Notes under the pieces: generated by a model
Databases searched by the model: none
Told to the model about the DNA's origin: nothing
What the model saw: only the letters and a program-made list of their open reading frames with translations
In this document: positions 1 through 8,231 of the stretch, piece by piece
Position numbering within the stretch: position 1 is the stretch's first letter
Layout of the letters: the number at the start of each line of letters is the position of its first letter
Source: Arthrobacter sp. ZGTC412
GTDB lineage: Bacteria; Actinomycetota; Actinomycetes; Actinomycetales; Micrococcaceae
Assembly: GCF_002929215.1 (NCBI RefSeq)
Contig: NZ_PJII01000015.1
Coordinates: forward strand, 16,621 to 80,620
DNA: 64,000 bases
Reading direction: 5' to 3'
Position numbers and translations under genes: made by a program

Positions 1-743
1 CCCAGCAGGGAAATGACGGTGCCCAGTTGCGGACCGAAGGTATCCCTGACCTGTCCGGGAGCCGGAATGCCTGACGTTACTACTTCTGAACCGGTCAGGA
101 TCACGGCGACCAGAGGCCTGGCTTGCACTTGCAGTTTGTCATGGCCTGCACCGGCCGCGAGGGCGATATGCGCGGGGTTGAGGATCGTACCAGCTGGTAA
201 CAGGACTGCCCCTGACCTGGCTTCTTCACCCGCCGGGCGAATGTGTTGACCGGGCAGGGGTTCACCGGTCCCTGCGTTGGCATTGAGCGTGAGCCGGCTC
301 TTGCCAGAAGCGTCCTCGGAGACCCGGCCGCTTTCCTTCCGGAGGACGGCAACGGCACCGATCGGTACGATTCCTCCGGTGGCAACAACAGATGCCTCGC
401 CAGGTGAGAGGGCCTGTCCCGATTGGGCTATAAACCACGGGCCGCTGCCATTTGTTGCCCAGCCGTCCATCGCGGAGGAAGCGTAGTGAGGCATGTCCTG
501 CAGCGCAGCCACGTCGCTGGCCAAGTGCCGTCCATGCGCTTCGGCGAGGGGGACACTCACTGAGGGAAGCGGGTGTGCGCACCTGAAAGCCAGTTGCCGA
601 GCCTGGCCCCAGGTAGGTGCGCCCTGCCAGTGGGTTGTGGAAGCTTCTCGGCTGCAATCACGCGGGGCGGGATTGATGTCGCGTGCTAGCACGAATGCCC
701 CTTTCCTGGATGTCGTGGTGAGTCGAAGGTGACGAGGGGCCAT
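1..743 (-). CDS. moeA: Molybdopterin molybdotransferase MoeA (partial, C-terminus outside window)
   Basis: Reading leftwards from ATG at 743, the open frame runs off the window edge, so about 247 N-terminal residues are present. The family hallmarks are visible: the SSAMDGWA substrate-site motif near residue 84, the domain-II linker EARSGAVLLPAGTIL, and VAVILTGSEVV followed by PGQVRD at the start of the MPT-binding domain. MoeA inserts molybdate into adenylated molybdopterin. A molybdoenzyme is encoded at 23737-26031, so a dedicated cofactor gene makes sense here. The first ~30 residues are not family-like, and GTG or later starts are possible. The gene is divergent from the MarR gene at 1103, with GTCAAC repeats between them. 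Confidence 0.85.
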   Translation of the reverse strand, partial: MAPRHLRLTTTSRKGAFVLARDINPAPRDCSREASTTHWQGAPTWGQARQLAFRCAHPLPSVSVPLAEAHGRHLASDVAALQDMPHYASSAMDGWATNGSGPWFIAQSGQALSPGEASVVATGGIVPIGAVAVLRKESGRVSEDASGKSRLTLNANAGTGEPLPGQHIRPAGEEARSGAVLLPAGTILNPAHIALAAGAGHDKLQVQARPLVAVILTGSEVVTSGIPAPGQVRDTFGPQLGTVISLL

Positions 744-1102
744 GGAAGAACACCTTGGGGGCTCCCTCCAACAGGATTCAAATAATCCCTTGGGGTGCTT
801 CAGGGGCACTGGGACGCCGACCCTTTGACGTCAAGCTATACGATTCATCTCGGTTTCGTCAACAGGATTGTCAACGCTTTGCTTTGGGTGGCACGCCGCA
901 GAGTTCTCGTCGGCGGCAGCGTCCACGGCCGCATGTCACCCTCACTGCAGCGTCTGCCCGCACCGGCAGCGCGAAGAACATCGCACCGCCGTGGGCCCAA
1001 GCTTCGCTCAGGCTGCGGCAACTCTTCTAGTTCGGGCGCGGGCCCAAGCGGCATGTCAGGCAAATGCGGGGCAGAAAAATTTTGGCGGCATACTCTGGTT
1101 GA
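744..1102. promoter_or_regulatory. Divergent moeA-marR intergenic region with paired GTCAAC sites
   Basis: No credible gene lies in these 359 bases; the open frames read as low-complexity shadows. Two GTCAAC hexamers occur at 858-863 and 870-875, exactly 12 bp apart in the same orientation, the arrangement also seen at 8009/8021. A TACTCT hexamer at 1091-1096 ends 6 bases before the ATG of the MarR gene, which would fit a leaderless transcript because no ribosome binding site is visible. Promoter calls are inference. Confidence 0.4.
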
Positions 1103-1594
1103 ATGTCGGGCTCGCGTTGGATCATTGGACCAGAGGAATTCCGAAAGCTGTTTGAGCAGCCCGATCCGGCGAATGTAGGGAATATTCCGGTTCGGCTCCG
1201 CCTGCTGTCGCAGATATATGCCCGTGTCGCGGACGAGGCACTCTCGGGGCTGGGTCTAACGCTTTCCCGCTACACCGTTCTTGCAGCCCTGAGATCTCAT
1301 CCCGGAATATCGGGGGCAGCCTTGGCCGACCTGACCTCCCAGACCCCACAGTCACTGAACGGCATGGTTGTCAGCCTTTTGGGGAGCGGCCTCGTCCACA
1401 GGAAGCAGGCCGTCGGCCGAGCGAAGCTGCACTACTTGACACCCCAGGGAATTGCGGTCGCCAAGGAGGCCCAGGCGGCACTAACGGACCTGCATCAACG
1501 CGCTTTTTCTGCTTTCGACAGTCAACGGATCGAACGCTTGGTCAATGATCTGGCAGACCTTTCGGCGTCCTTCCTCCAAGAACGACGCCCCTAA
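1103..1594 (+). CDS. MarR family transcriptional regulator
   Basis: This 163-residue winged-helix protein shows MarR features: an N-terminal dimerisation helix (RLRLLSQIYARVADEAL), a recognition helix around residues 62-100 (SGAALADLTSQTPQSLNGMVVSLLGSGLV) and the wing KQAVGRAKLHYLTPQG. It has no obvious ribosome binding site and may be leaderless. A perfect 20-bp palindrome six bases after its stop, before the following efflux gene, is the likely operator. It probably represses the DHA2 transporter in response to a phenolic ligand, which is inferred from context. Confidence 0.88.
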   Translation: MSGSRWIIGPEEFRKLFEQPDPANVGNIPVRLRLLSQIYARVADEALSGLGLTLSRYTVLAALRSHPGISGAALADLTSQTPQSLNGMVVSLLGSGLVHRKQAVGRAKLHYLTPQGIAVAKEAQAALTDLHQRAFSAFDSQRIERLVNDLADLSASFLQERRP

Positions 1595-1600
1595 AGGGGG

Positions 1601-1620
1601 TATATCAGGATCCTGATATA
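1601..1620. promoter_or_regulatory. Perfect 20-bp palindrome, candidate MarR operator
   Basis: The half-site tatatcagga is followed directly by its exact complement. It sits between the MarR stop (1594) and the GTG start of the DHA2 transporter (1668). AT-rich palindromes of this size are typical MarR targets, and I found no second copy in the window. It lacks a U-tract, so it is not a terminator. Confidence 0.6.
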
Positions 1621-1667
1621 CTTGCTGCGGATGCTCTAGCTCCCAAAAACCAGGCAGGATCCATCTT

Positions 1668-3095
1668 GTGGTGAAAATCGAAGCCCTTCCCGCTGCATCT
1701 CCTCCATCCCCGGCGAAGCGGAAGAGGGTCGTAGCCGCACTCGCATACGCAGGATTCCTGGCGTCCCTGATGCAAGCCCTCATAGTTCCACTGATGGCAG
1801 ACCTGCCGCGTCACTTGAACGCCGGCCCGGGTGAGACAACATGGCTGGTTACAGCAACCCTGCTTTCAGGTGCTGTTGGCAGCGTACTCTTCGGCCGCTT
1901 GGGCGACCTTTACGGCAAGAAACGCATGATAGTTGTCAGCCTTGCGTGTTTGGTTCTCGGATCACTAATCGGAGCCCTTGCTACCACAGCTGGTTGGCTC
2001 ATCTTCGCCCGGTGTCTGCAAGGCGTAACCATGGCTGTAGTTCCCTTGGGTATCAGTGCCCTGCGCAATGTAGTTTTAGGCCACCAACTGATAGGGGCCA
2101 TTGCAACCATCAGCGCGATGGTCGGTGTAGGCGGATCGCTTGGCCTGTCCCTTTCGGCTTTCGCAGCACAGTTTTTCGCGTGGCAGTGGCTGTTCTGGGC
2201 CAGCGCACTTCTGGGCTCGTTGGCTCTGGTCGCCATCACATTCACAATGCCAGCGGCGCCATCGGTCCATCGTGGACGTCTGGACGTAGTTGGAGTGATT
2301 GGCTTGTTGGTCGGAGTCGTCGGGCTGCTGGTGGGAATCAGCAACGGAAATTCCTGGGGCTGGAGCGCAGGGCCAACTCTGTTTCTTCTGATTGGATCCC
2401 CCCTGATTCTTTGCCTTTGGGGCGTCTATGAACTCCGTCAAGCAGAACCCATCATCGACTTGCGCGTTGCCTCTCGACGGCCAGTCCTCTTCACAAACCT
2501 CGCTACCATCATGGTCGGGGTTGGCATGTACGGCATGATTCTGGCTTTGCCGCAGCTGATTCAACTGCCTGCATCTACGGGCTTCGGTTTGGGCCAAACC
2601 GTATTTATGACTGGTCTCTGCTTTGCGCCAAGCGGCATAACATCGCTACTGCTGACATCCACCGCCGCCCGGGTTACGCATAAGAAAGGACCGAGATTTT
2701 CGATGTTCCTGGGAGCGTTGATTATGGCCGCCGGCTACGGGGCTATGATCCTCGCTCACGACCAGCTATGGCAGGTTATCGTCTCAAGCATTGTCACGAG
2801 CGCCGGGGTAAGTATCTGCTTCGTAGCAGCACCATCTCTGCTCTTGCGTCACGTTTCCGGAAATGCCATGGGCCAGGCCAACGGACTCAACAACCTCGCC
2901 CGCTCCCTCGGCACCACGATCTCCAGTGCGGTAACTGCCGCCGTCTTGACCGGAATGAGAACTGGCCAAGGACCTGGCTCATCTCCAAGCGAAGAAGCGT
3001 TTCTTGTGGCTTTCTTAGTTTCGGGGGGTGCAGCAGTGGCGATTTGTATCTTTGTGGCTTTGATAGGAAAGGGCGAAGCGCGTGAGCACCAATAA
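1668..3095 (+). CDS. MFS efflux transporter, DHA2 (14-TM) family
   Basis: A 475-residue integral membrane protein with about 14 hydrophobic segments. It carries the MFS motif A between TM2 and TM3 (GRLGDLYGKKR, residues ~78-88) and the ARCLQG motif of drug:H+ antiporters. The start is GTG at 1668, with CAGGCAGGA about 8 bases upstream. Its position behind a MarR gene and a palindromic operator suggests inducible export of a toxic aromatic acid or phenol. The substrate cannot be read from sequence. Confidence 0.85.
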   Translation: MVKIEALPAASPPSPAKRKRVVAALAYAGFLASLMQALIVPLMADLPRHLNAGPGETTWLVTATLLSGAVGSVLFGRLGDLYGKKRMIVVSLACLVLGSLIGALATTAGWLIFARCLQGVTMAVVPLGISALRNVVLGHQLIGAIATISAMVGVGGSLGLSLSAFAAQFFAWQWLFWASALLGSLALVAITFTMPAAPSVHRGRLDVVGVIGLLVGVVGLLVGISNGNSWGWSAGPTLFLLIGSPLILCLWGVYELRQAEPIIDLRVASRRPVLFTNLATIMVGVGMYGMILALPQLIQLPASTGFGLGQTVFMTGLCFAPSGITSLLLTSTAARVTHKKGPRFSMFLGALIMAAGYGAMILAHDQLWQVIVSSIVTSAGVSICFVAAPSLLLRHVSGNAMGQANGLNNLARSLGTTISSAVTAAVLTGMRTGQGPGSSPSEEAFLVAFLVSGGAAVAICIFVALIGKGEAREHQ

Positions 3096-3547
3096 GCAAT
3101 CCATGAGATTTGTTGGGCGGCGTGGACCTCGAATGGCACCAAGATGAGGTTCGCCGCTCGGCATCGCACTTCTTTGAAGTTCGCTTCCGGTGGGTCAGCA
3201 TCCAACGTAAGTGCAAGGTCACACAATGAAGGCGGCGCGTCCTGTCGCGGAAGATTGGACCGAATCAACTGTGCTGACCGCCGGGGATGAACGCAGCGGC
3301 CCCCATGGCCAGACCCGGCTGCTAGTGTTCCAGCGCTTGCCTTCCATTGTGGGCGCTAGCGGGGTCGGTTTACTCTTTGCCTTGCTGTCCGTTTGGCCTA
3401 ACTCGTCACCCCCCGCGCGAGACAATTGTCGCGACCAGCGTGGGCGGAATGTCCCTTCCTAGGCTCGGTTCCCCAAGAGTTAAATGGTGCGGTCGGATGA
3501 TCCGAATCCGGCTTTGCACCCCAGAGGCAAGCGAGAGGTATCAGCAT
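3096..3547. other. 452-bp gap with a 13-bp inverted repeat before the MetE-like gene
   Basis: The open frames here (for example 3211-3462) show no family signal and poor codon character, so I do not call a gene. The sequence TCGGAT-G-ATCCGA at 3493-3505 is a perfect inverted repeat 42 bp before the ATG at 3548 and may be an operator. Confidence 0.3.
3493..3505. promoter_or_regulatory. Inverted repeat tcggat-g-atccga upstream of MetE-like gene
   Basis: Perfect 6-bp arms around one base, 42 bases before the start codon. It is a candidate operator only; no partner regulator is identified. Confidence 0.3.
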
Positions 3548-4798
3548 ATGGGACCCGACAAGACGACGCCCACGAGGATCGCCCCGATTCACAACACGGA
3601 CTTCGTGCAGACATCCCACGCCGGGTCTCTTCCCCGCTCCCCCGAACTCCTCGCCGCCAATGCTGCCCGGGCGGCCAATCCTGAGGACTACGCAGGCTTT
3701 GAGGCACTCCTTGCGGAATCCGTAAAAGACATCGTGGCCAAGCAGCTCCAGGCAGGCATAACGCTTCCCAACGACGGCGAGTATGGCCACACCATGTCCA
3801 ACTCAGTGGACTACGGGGCTTGGTGGAACTACTCGTTCTCGCGGCTTGGCGGCTTAACCCCCGGCGGCGTGGACCGCTGGCAGAGCGACGACAAAGTTCG
3901 ATCCGAGCCAGGCAAAATCCGTCTGACCAGCATGAAAGACCGCCGGGATCGGCAACGGTTTAACGACGCATACAACGATCCCACATCCTTTATCCTCACT
4001 GGCCGAAAGCCCGTTTCACAGCCCACAATTTCCGGTCCCCTCACCTATGTCGGCCATGAAGCCCTACAACGCGACATCGAACACTTAAAGCACGGTCTGG
4101 CCGACAACGGAGCCGCAACCGGGTTTCTGTCCGCACTCTCTCCGGGTTCCGCCTCCCGCTTGGCGAACGACTACTACGCGACGGACGAGGAACTCGTGTA
4201 TGCCTGCGCTGACGCCATGCGCGACGAATATGTGGCGATCGTCGAGGCTGGTCTCACTGTGCAGATTGATGACCCCTCCATCGCCGAGAACTGGGACATG
4301 ATCAATCCAGAACCGTCCGTTGAGGATTATCTTGCCTTCACCCAGTTGCGCGTCGATGCGCTGAACTATGCGCTCCGCGGACTTCCCCAGGAACAGATCC
4401 GGTTCCACCTCTGCTGGGGTTCCTGGCACGGCCCTCACACCACCGACTTGCCATTCAAGGCTATTGCCCAGACCATGCTGTCGATCAACGCCGGGTCCTA
4501 TTCCTTCGAGGCCGCCAACGTTCGTCACGAACACGAGTGGAGAATTTGGCGCGACCTTACCCTTCCCGAGGAGAAAGTCGTGGTGCCGGGCGTGGTATCC
4601 CATGCGACCAATGTCGTGGAGCACCCGGAGCTCGTTGCCGACCGTATTGAACGCTTTGCCCACATCTTGGGAAGAGAACGTGTGATCGCGTCCACGGACT
4701 GTGGACTGGGCGGGCGCATACATCCGCAAATCGCATGGGCCAAGCTCGAGGCTCTGGCTGAGGGTGCACGGCTGGCAACCCAGCGGCTCTGGGGCTAA
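3548..4798 (+). CDS. Cobalamin-independent methionine synthase-like methyltransferase (core-MetE / MetE C-terminal family)
   Basis: This 416-residue protein has the single-barrel MetE C-terminal fold rather than the two-barrel MetE (~760 residues). The zinc ligand set is visible: HLC in RFHLCWGSWHG, a Glu in SFEAAN, and the last Cys in ASTDCGLGG. Such proteins move a methyl group onto a zinc-bound thiol such as homocysteine. In this island it could drain methyl-THF or another methyl donor into methionine. The frame is open further upstream, but ATG 3548 has GAGAGG 8 bases before it and starts the family-like sequence. The donor and acceptor are inferred, and an epoxyalkane:CoM-transferase-type role is an alternative. 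Confidence 0.75.
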   Translation: MGPDKTTPTRIAPIHNTDFVQTSHAGSLPRSPELLAANAARAANPEDYAGFEALLAESVKDIVAKQLQAGITLPNDGEYGHTMSNSVDYGAWWNYSFSRLGGLTPGGVDRWQSDDKVRSEPGKIRLTSMKDRRDRQRFNDAYNDPTSFILTGRKPVSQPTISGPLTYVGHEALQRDIEHLKHGLADNGAATGFLSALSPGSASRLANDYYATDEELVYACADAMRDEYVAIVEAGLTVQIDDPSIAENWDMINPEPSVEDYLAFTQLRVDALNYALRGLPQEQIRFHLCWGSWHGPHTTDLPFKAIAQTMLSINAGSYSFEAANVRHEHEWRIWRDLTLPEEKVVVPGVVSHATNVVEHPELVADRIERFAHILGRERVIASTDCGLGGRIHPQIAWAKLEALAEGARLATQRLWG

Positions 4799-4907
4799 TG
4801 AGGCAACTGCACTCGGCCGCGATGAGTCTAAACGCGTCGAGAACTTCACGATGTGACCCAGCCATGCGGAACTGTCTAACCGCGGGCCGACGAAGGAACC
4901 AGCGACG

Positions 4908-6995
4908 TTGACGGTGTTTATCGCTGTAGATGGTCGGGCTGCTGCAGACACGGCTTCTATCGCTCTTGAAATTGCGGCGATTCTGCGTAGGCGAAGGTCT
5001 GTCTCGATTGTCCATTTGGAGGACTTGTATCCCGGCTGGGACGGCCTCGCAGAAGGAATCAAACGATGTGCTGCGTACGTTCTCGGGCCGCTCCTGATGG
5101 GACAGGATGCGGCCTGGCGGGCTTGGGACTGGGAAGCTGGCCAGGAAGGCGAGGAGCGCCTGACATCGCCCACTGATGTCGTGATTCTGCAGGGAACGGG
5201 GGCAGCATCGGCTGAGCTGCGCTTGCACTGTCACGCGGTTGTATGGGTCGAAGTTCCCCGGGAGAACGATCGTCGGCATACCGCGAAGCCCACGGGAGAT
5301 GCCCGCGCCCTCCACTGGAAACGCTGGACCGCACAGGAGAACGCATGGCTCGCGGTCGACAATGTCGCCTCCGCCGCTGATGTCACGATCGCCGCATCCG
5401 CGGATTCCGGGGACTCAGCTGAGACCGCGTCGCTTGCTGTCCGCGCGCTTGCGGAATTGCCTAATCTCCGAAAAACATTGGCTTCTGAACGGGACGAAAA
5501 AAGTTCAGGGAGCGTGCTTTTTCGAAAGCTATCCGCCAGACCGGATCCAGAGGGTCTCTTCGCAGGATTGTTTGACGGATCACGCTATGCAGCCTGGCTC
5601 GACGCATCGGATGCCGGGACGCCAGGGACAGGGCCACGCAGCCGCTACAGCATTATGGCCGATGACGGCGGCGGCCTCGGCCGCCGCATGTCTCATCTCA
5701 ACGGGAAGAACGAGGTCGTGTTTGGCCCCGCCACGGCTACCCCAGTCACAGCCCGCTTCAATCAGGCATTCTTCACCTGGCTCAGCGACGAATGGGGCCA
5801 GCCGCGAAAGGGAACCTCAGCATGGGCCATAAAGCCCGAAAGCTTCAAATGTGATTTTGAGCTTGGTTGGGTGGGATACCTCGGCTACGGACTCCAACGC
5901 GAATGCGGATATAAGCCGGCGATCACTGAACCTGATGACGATGCGATCCCCGACGCCCAACTGGTGTTCGCCGCCCGCGCGGTAATACTCGATCATGAAG
6001 GGGGTTACGTCTGGCTCCTGGCCCTGGACTCCCCAGGCGCCCGCACATGGCTCGATGACGCTGAGAATAGGGTGATGGCGGGTCGCCACTTGTCCCATGT
6101 GATCCCCTCAGCAGCGCCAAGCCCGGAATTCAGGGCGCGAGATTCAGCTGCCGCATACCGTGCGAAGGTCCAAGCAGCCAAGGCTGAAATTGCAAAAGGC
6201 AATACCTATGAAGTTTGTCTCACCACTACTCTTGAGGCGACGGTAGCCGCTACTTCGGGCTCACCTGCATTCAACCCGTGGGCAATTTACCGAAGGCTGC
6301 GCCGCCGCAGCCCCGCGTCATTTGCCGCCTTCGCCCGCTTCGGTCCGCTGGCCATCGCGAGTTCCTCGCCGGAACGCTTCCTTCAAATTACCGAGGATGG
6401 GTCTCTCCGGGCCGAGCCGATCAAAGGCACACGCCGCCGCTCCCCCGGGGCGCACCCGGATGAGGACGCCCGGACCCGCGCCGAACTCGCCGCCAATCCC
6501 AAGGACCGTGCAGAGAACCTCATGATTGTGGACCTGTTGCGGAACGACCTAAGCCACTTTGCCATCCCTGGCTCCGTCTCCGTCTCCCGACTCTTCGCCG
6601 TCGAGAGCTACTCCACCGTCCACCAACTCGTCAGTACGGTCGAAGCCACGCTACGCCCTGGCGCTTCACGTGCCCATGTCGTTGCAGCGGCCTTTCCTCC
6701 GGGGTCCATGACCGGCGCTCCAAAGATCAGCACCATGGGTATTCTCGAACGTCTGGAAGCAGGCCCGCGCGGTGTTTACTCGGGCGCACTCGGGTACTTC
6801 TCCCGAAGCGGCGCCGCGGACCTTTCAGTAGTAATTCGCACGCTCGTGATCAAGCAGATTGAAGGCGGCACGAAGCTTAGCCTCGGAGTCGGTGGTGCGA
6901 TTGTCGCCGACTCGACACCCGAGGAGGAACATGACGAGATCCGGACAAAGGCGTTTGCGGTGCTCAGCACCCTAGGGACGGAGTTTCCTAAGTAG
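4908..6995 (+). CDS. pabB: Aminodeoxychorismate synthase component I (PabB) with N-terminal kinase-like domain
   Basis: The C-terminal ~450 residues are a chorismate-binding domain. The PIKGT motif (Lys about residue 506) marks aminodeoxychorismate rather than anthranilate synthases, and RAENLMIVDLLRNDL and PPGSMTGAPK follow. It makes 4-amino-4-deoxychorismate for p-aminobenzoate and folate. The first ~190 residues resemble the P-loop kinase-like proteins that accompany actinobacterial pabB (VHLEDLYPGWDGL is retained). The Walker A is replaced by DGRAAADTAS, with no Lys, so ATP binding is probably lost. No PabA glutaminase domain is present. The start is TTG 4908 or GTG 4914. Next to folE and the THF demethylation genes, it likely boosts the folate pool. 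Confidence 0.85.
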   Translation: MTVFIAVDGRAAADTASIALEIAAILRRRRSVSIVHLEDLYPGWDGLAEGIKRCAAYVLGPLLMGQDAAWRAWDWEAGQEGEERLTSPTDVVILQGTGAASAELRLHCHAVVWVEVPRENDRRHTAKPTGDARALHWKRWTAQENAWLAVDNVASAADVTIAASADSGDSAETASLAVRALAELPNLRKTLASERDEKSSGSVLFRKLSARPDPEGLFAGLFDGSRYAAWLDASDAGTPGTGPRSRYSIMADDGGGLGRRMSHLNGKNEVVFGPATATPVTARFNQAFFTWLSDEWGQPRKGTSAWAIKPESFKCDFELGWVGYLGYGLQRECGYKPAITEPDDDAIPDAQLVFAARAVILDHEGGYVWLLALDSPGARTWLDDAENRVMAGRHLSHVIPSAAPSPEFRARDSAAAYRAKVQAAKAEIAKGNTYEVCLTTTLEATVAATSGSPAFNPWAIYRRLRRRSPASFAAFARFGPLAIASSSPERFLQITEDGSLRAEPIKGTRRRSPGAHPDEDARTRAELAANPKDRAENLMIVDLLRNDLSHFAIPGSVSVSRLFAVESYSTVHQLVSTVEATLRPGASRAHVVAAAFPPGSMTGAPKISTMGILERLEAGPRGVYSGALGYFSRSGAADLSVVIRTLVIKQIEGGTKLSLGVGGAIVADSTPEEEHDEIRTKAFAVLSTLGTEFPK

Positions 6996-7020
6996 GCGGC
7001 TGATAAGGCGCCGTCTACTC

Positions 7021-7653
7021 TTACCGTCCGAGTATCAGGCTCATCGCCTCGGAACGAGTAGCCGGGTCATGCAACTGGCCTCGCACGGCACTTGTCACCG
7101 TTTTCGAGCCCGGTTTGCGAATCCCGCGCATAGACATGCACATATGCTCGCATTCGATAACGACGATCACTCCCCGCGGCTTGAGGTGCTTCACAAGTGC
7201 CTCGGCGATCTGAGTGGTCAGGCGTTCCTGAACTTGGGGTCGGCGAGCATAGAGATCCACCAAGCGGGCAAGCTTACTAAGCCCGGTGACTTTGCCGTCG
7301 TGCGACGGGATGTACCCGACATGGGCGAGGCCGTGGAATGGAACCAGATGGTGTTCGCACGTTGAATAGAAGGGGATGTCCTTGACGAGCACAAGCTCCT
7401 CGTGATCCAGGTCAAATGTCACACCGAGGACGTCCTCGGCGTTTTGATGCAGACCCGAGAACGTCTCTGCGTAGGCCCGCGCCACACGCTTGGGAGTGTC
7501 CAACAGCCCTCCGCGGTCAGGATCCTCCCCAACAGCAATCAAAATCTCACGGACAGCCGCCTCAATCCTGCCCAGGTCCATCGCAGGACTGACCTCAGTC
7601 GGGATGGCAACATCATCGTCATCGATCACCGCAATACTCCCCATCCTGCTCAA
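7021..7653 (-). CDS. folE: GTP cyclohydrolase I (FolE)
   Basis: The protein has 210 residues (207 if ATG 7644 is used), normal for type I enzymes. It shows the zinc site [12 protein letters not shown] and the second zinc Cys in [16 protein letters not shown]. It converts GTP to 7,8-dihydroneopterin triphosphate, the first step of folate synthesis. TTG 7653 overlaps the stop of the preceding small gene, so the two are translationally coupled. Its placement facing pabB and divergent from the O-demethylase operon supports a dedicated folate supply for methyl transfer. Confidence 0.95.
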   Translation of the reverse strand: MSRMGSIAVIDDDDVAIPTEVSPAMDLGRIEAAVREILIAVGEDPDRGGLLDTPKRVARAYAETFSGLHQNAEDVLGVTFDLDHEELVLVKDIPFYSTCEHHLVPFHGLAHVGYIPSHDGKVTGLSKLARLVDLYARRPQVQERLTTQIAEALVKHLKPRGVIVVIECEHMCMSMRGIRKPGSKTVTSAVRGQLHDPATRSEAMSLILGR

Positions 7654-7874
7654 GCCCTCACTTCATAGCCGGAATCTTTGTCAAAAAGCTGCCGCGTCCG
7701 GGTGCCCTCAGCGGCAACCCACAGGATGCTGTCGTCCGCAGTGGCCTCCTCGACTATTCCTGTGCAGACATGCTCGCCGGACAGCCAGACTTCAACACAG
7801 TCACCCACCAGCTGAGACCAAATCGCGTACGGCCTAAGGGCGCGAGTACGGCTCGGCGCCTTCAATAAAGACAT
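7650..7874 (-). CDS. Small conserved-looking protein coupled to FolE, unknown function
   Basis: A 74-residue protein starting at ATG 7874 with GGAG 8 bases upstream; a longer GTG start at 7883 would overlap this site. The sequence has a small beta-rich centre ([32 protein letters not shown]) suggestive of an SH3/Sm-like barrel, but I do not recognise a family. Its stop overlaps the folE start by four bases, so it is first in a two-gene operon divergent from the O-demethylase genes. Confidence 0.6.
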   Translation of the reverse strand: MSLLKAPSRTRALRPYAIWSQLVGDCVEVWLSGEHVCTGIVEEATADDSILWVAAEGTRTRQLFDKDSGYEVRA

Positions 7875-8231
7875 GAGAACCACTCCAAAGTTTGTTCGTT
7901 CGTTTCACTGCGTCGCCGGCTCGGGAATCGTCTTCCGAATCTGAGAGGCCTGAATGGGCTTCAGGAGCAGCGACCTAGGTCACAATCAAAGGTCAACGAT
8001 CCTGAGAAGTCAACAATAACGTCAACAGTCTTGGGAACGCTGTGAATTGCTTCTGAGGCCCGGAGCAGCGGGGCTACGTCATATGTCCCACACCAAATCG
8101 GCCAAGGGACTCATGCCCTTTTAGTGCAGGGGAAATAGCTTTGAAGTGAGCTCGAACACCCTGCAGGCCAAAGCAACGTCGCCTAGGGCCCAGAAGCGAA
8201 TTCCCCGTTGTTTCTCAAGAAAGTGATCCCA
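7875..8231. promoter_or_regulatory. Divergent folE / O-demethylase promoter region with three GTCAAC repeats
   Basis: GTCAAC occurs at 7992, 8009 and 8021 in one orientation. The last two form GTCAAC-N6-GTCAAC. The TTGTCAACAA-like core (GT-N2-AC) suits GntR/FCD dimers, and the GntR gene at 19872 has a similar site before it. The binding claim is inference. Confidence 0.45.

Noticed and set aside
262-657. 131-residue minus-strand ORF
   Set aside because: It is a shadow of the partial MoeA frame, which runs off the window and carries clear family motifs (SSAMDGWA, VAVILTGSEVV).
3211-3462. 83-residue plus-strand ORF before the MetE-like gene
   Set aside because: No ribosome site or family likeness, and the frame overlaps the promoter region.
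4085-5173. 362-residue minus-strand ORF
   Set aside because: Antisense to the MetE-like and pabB genes; the composition is typical of a high-GC shadow frame.
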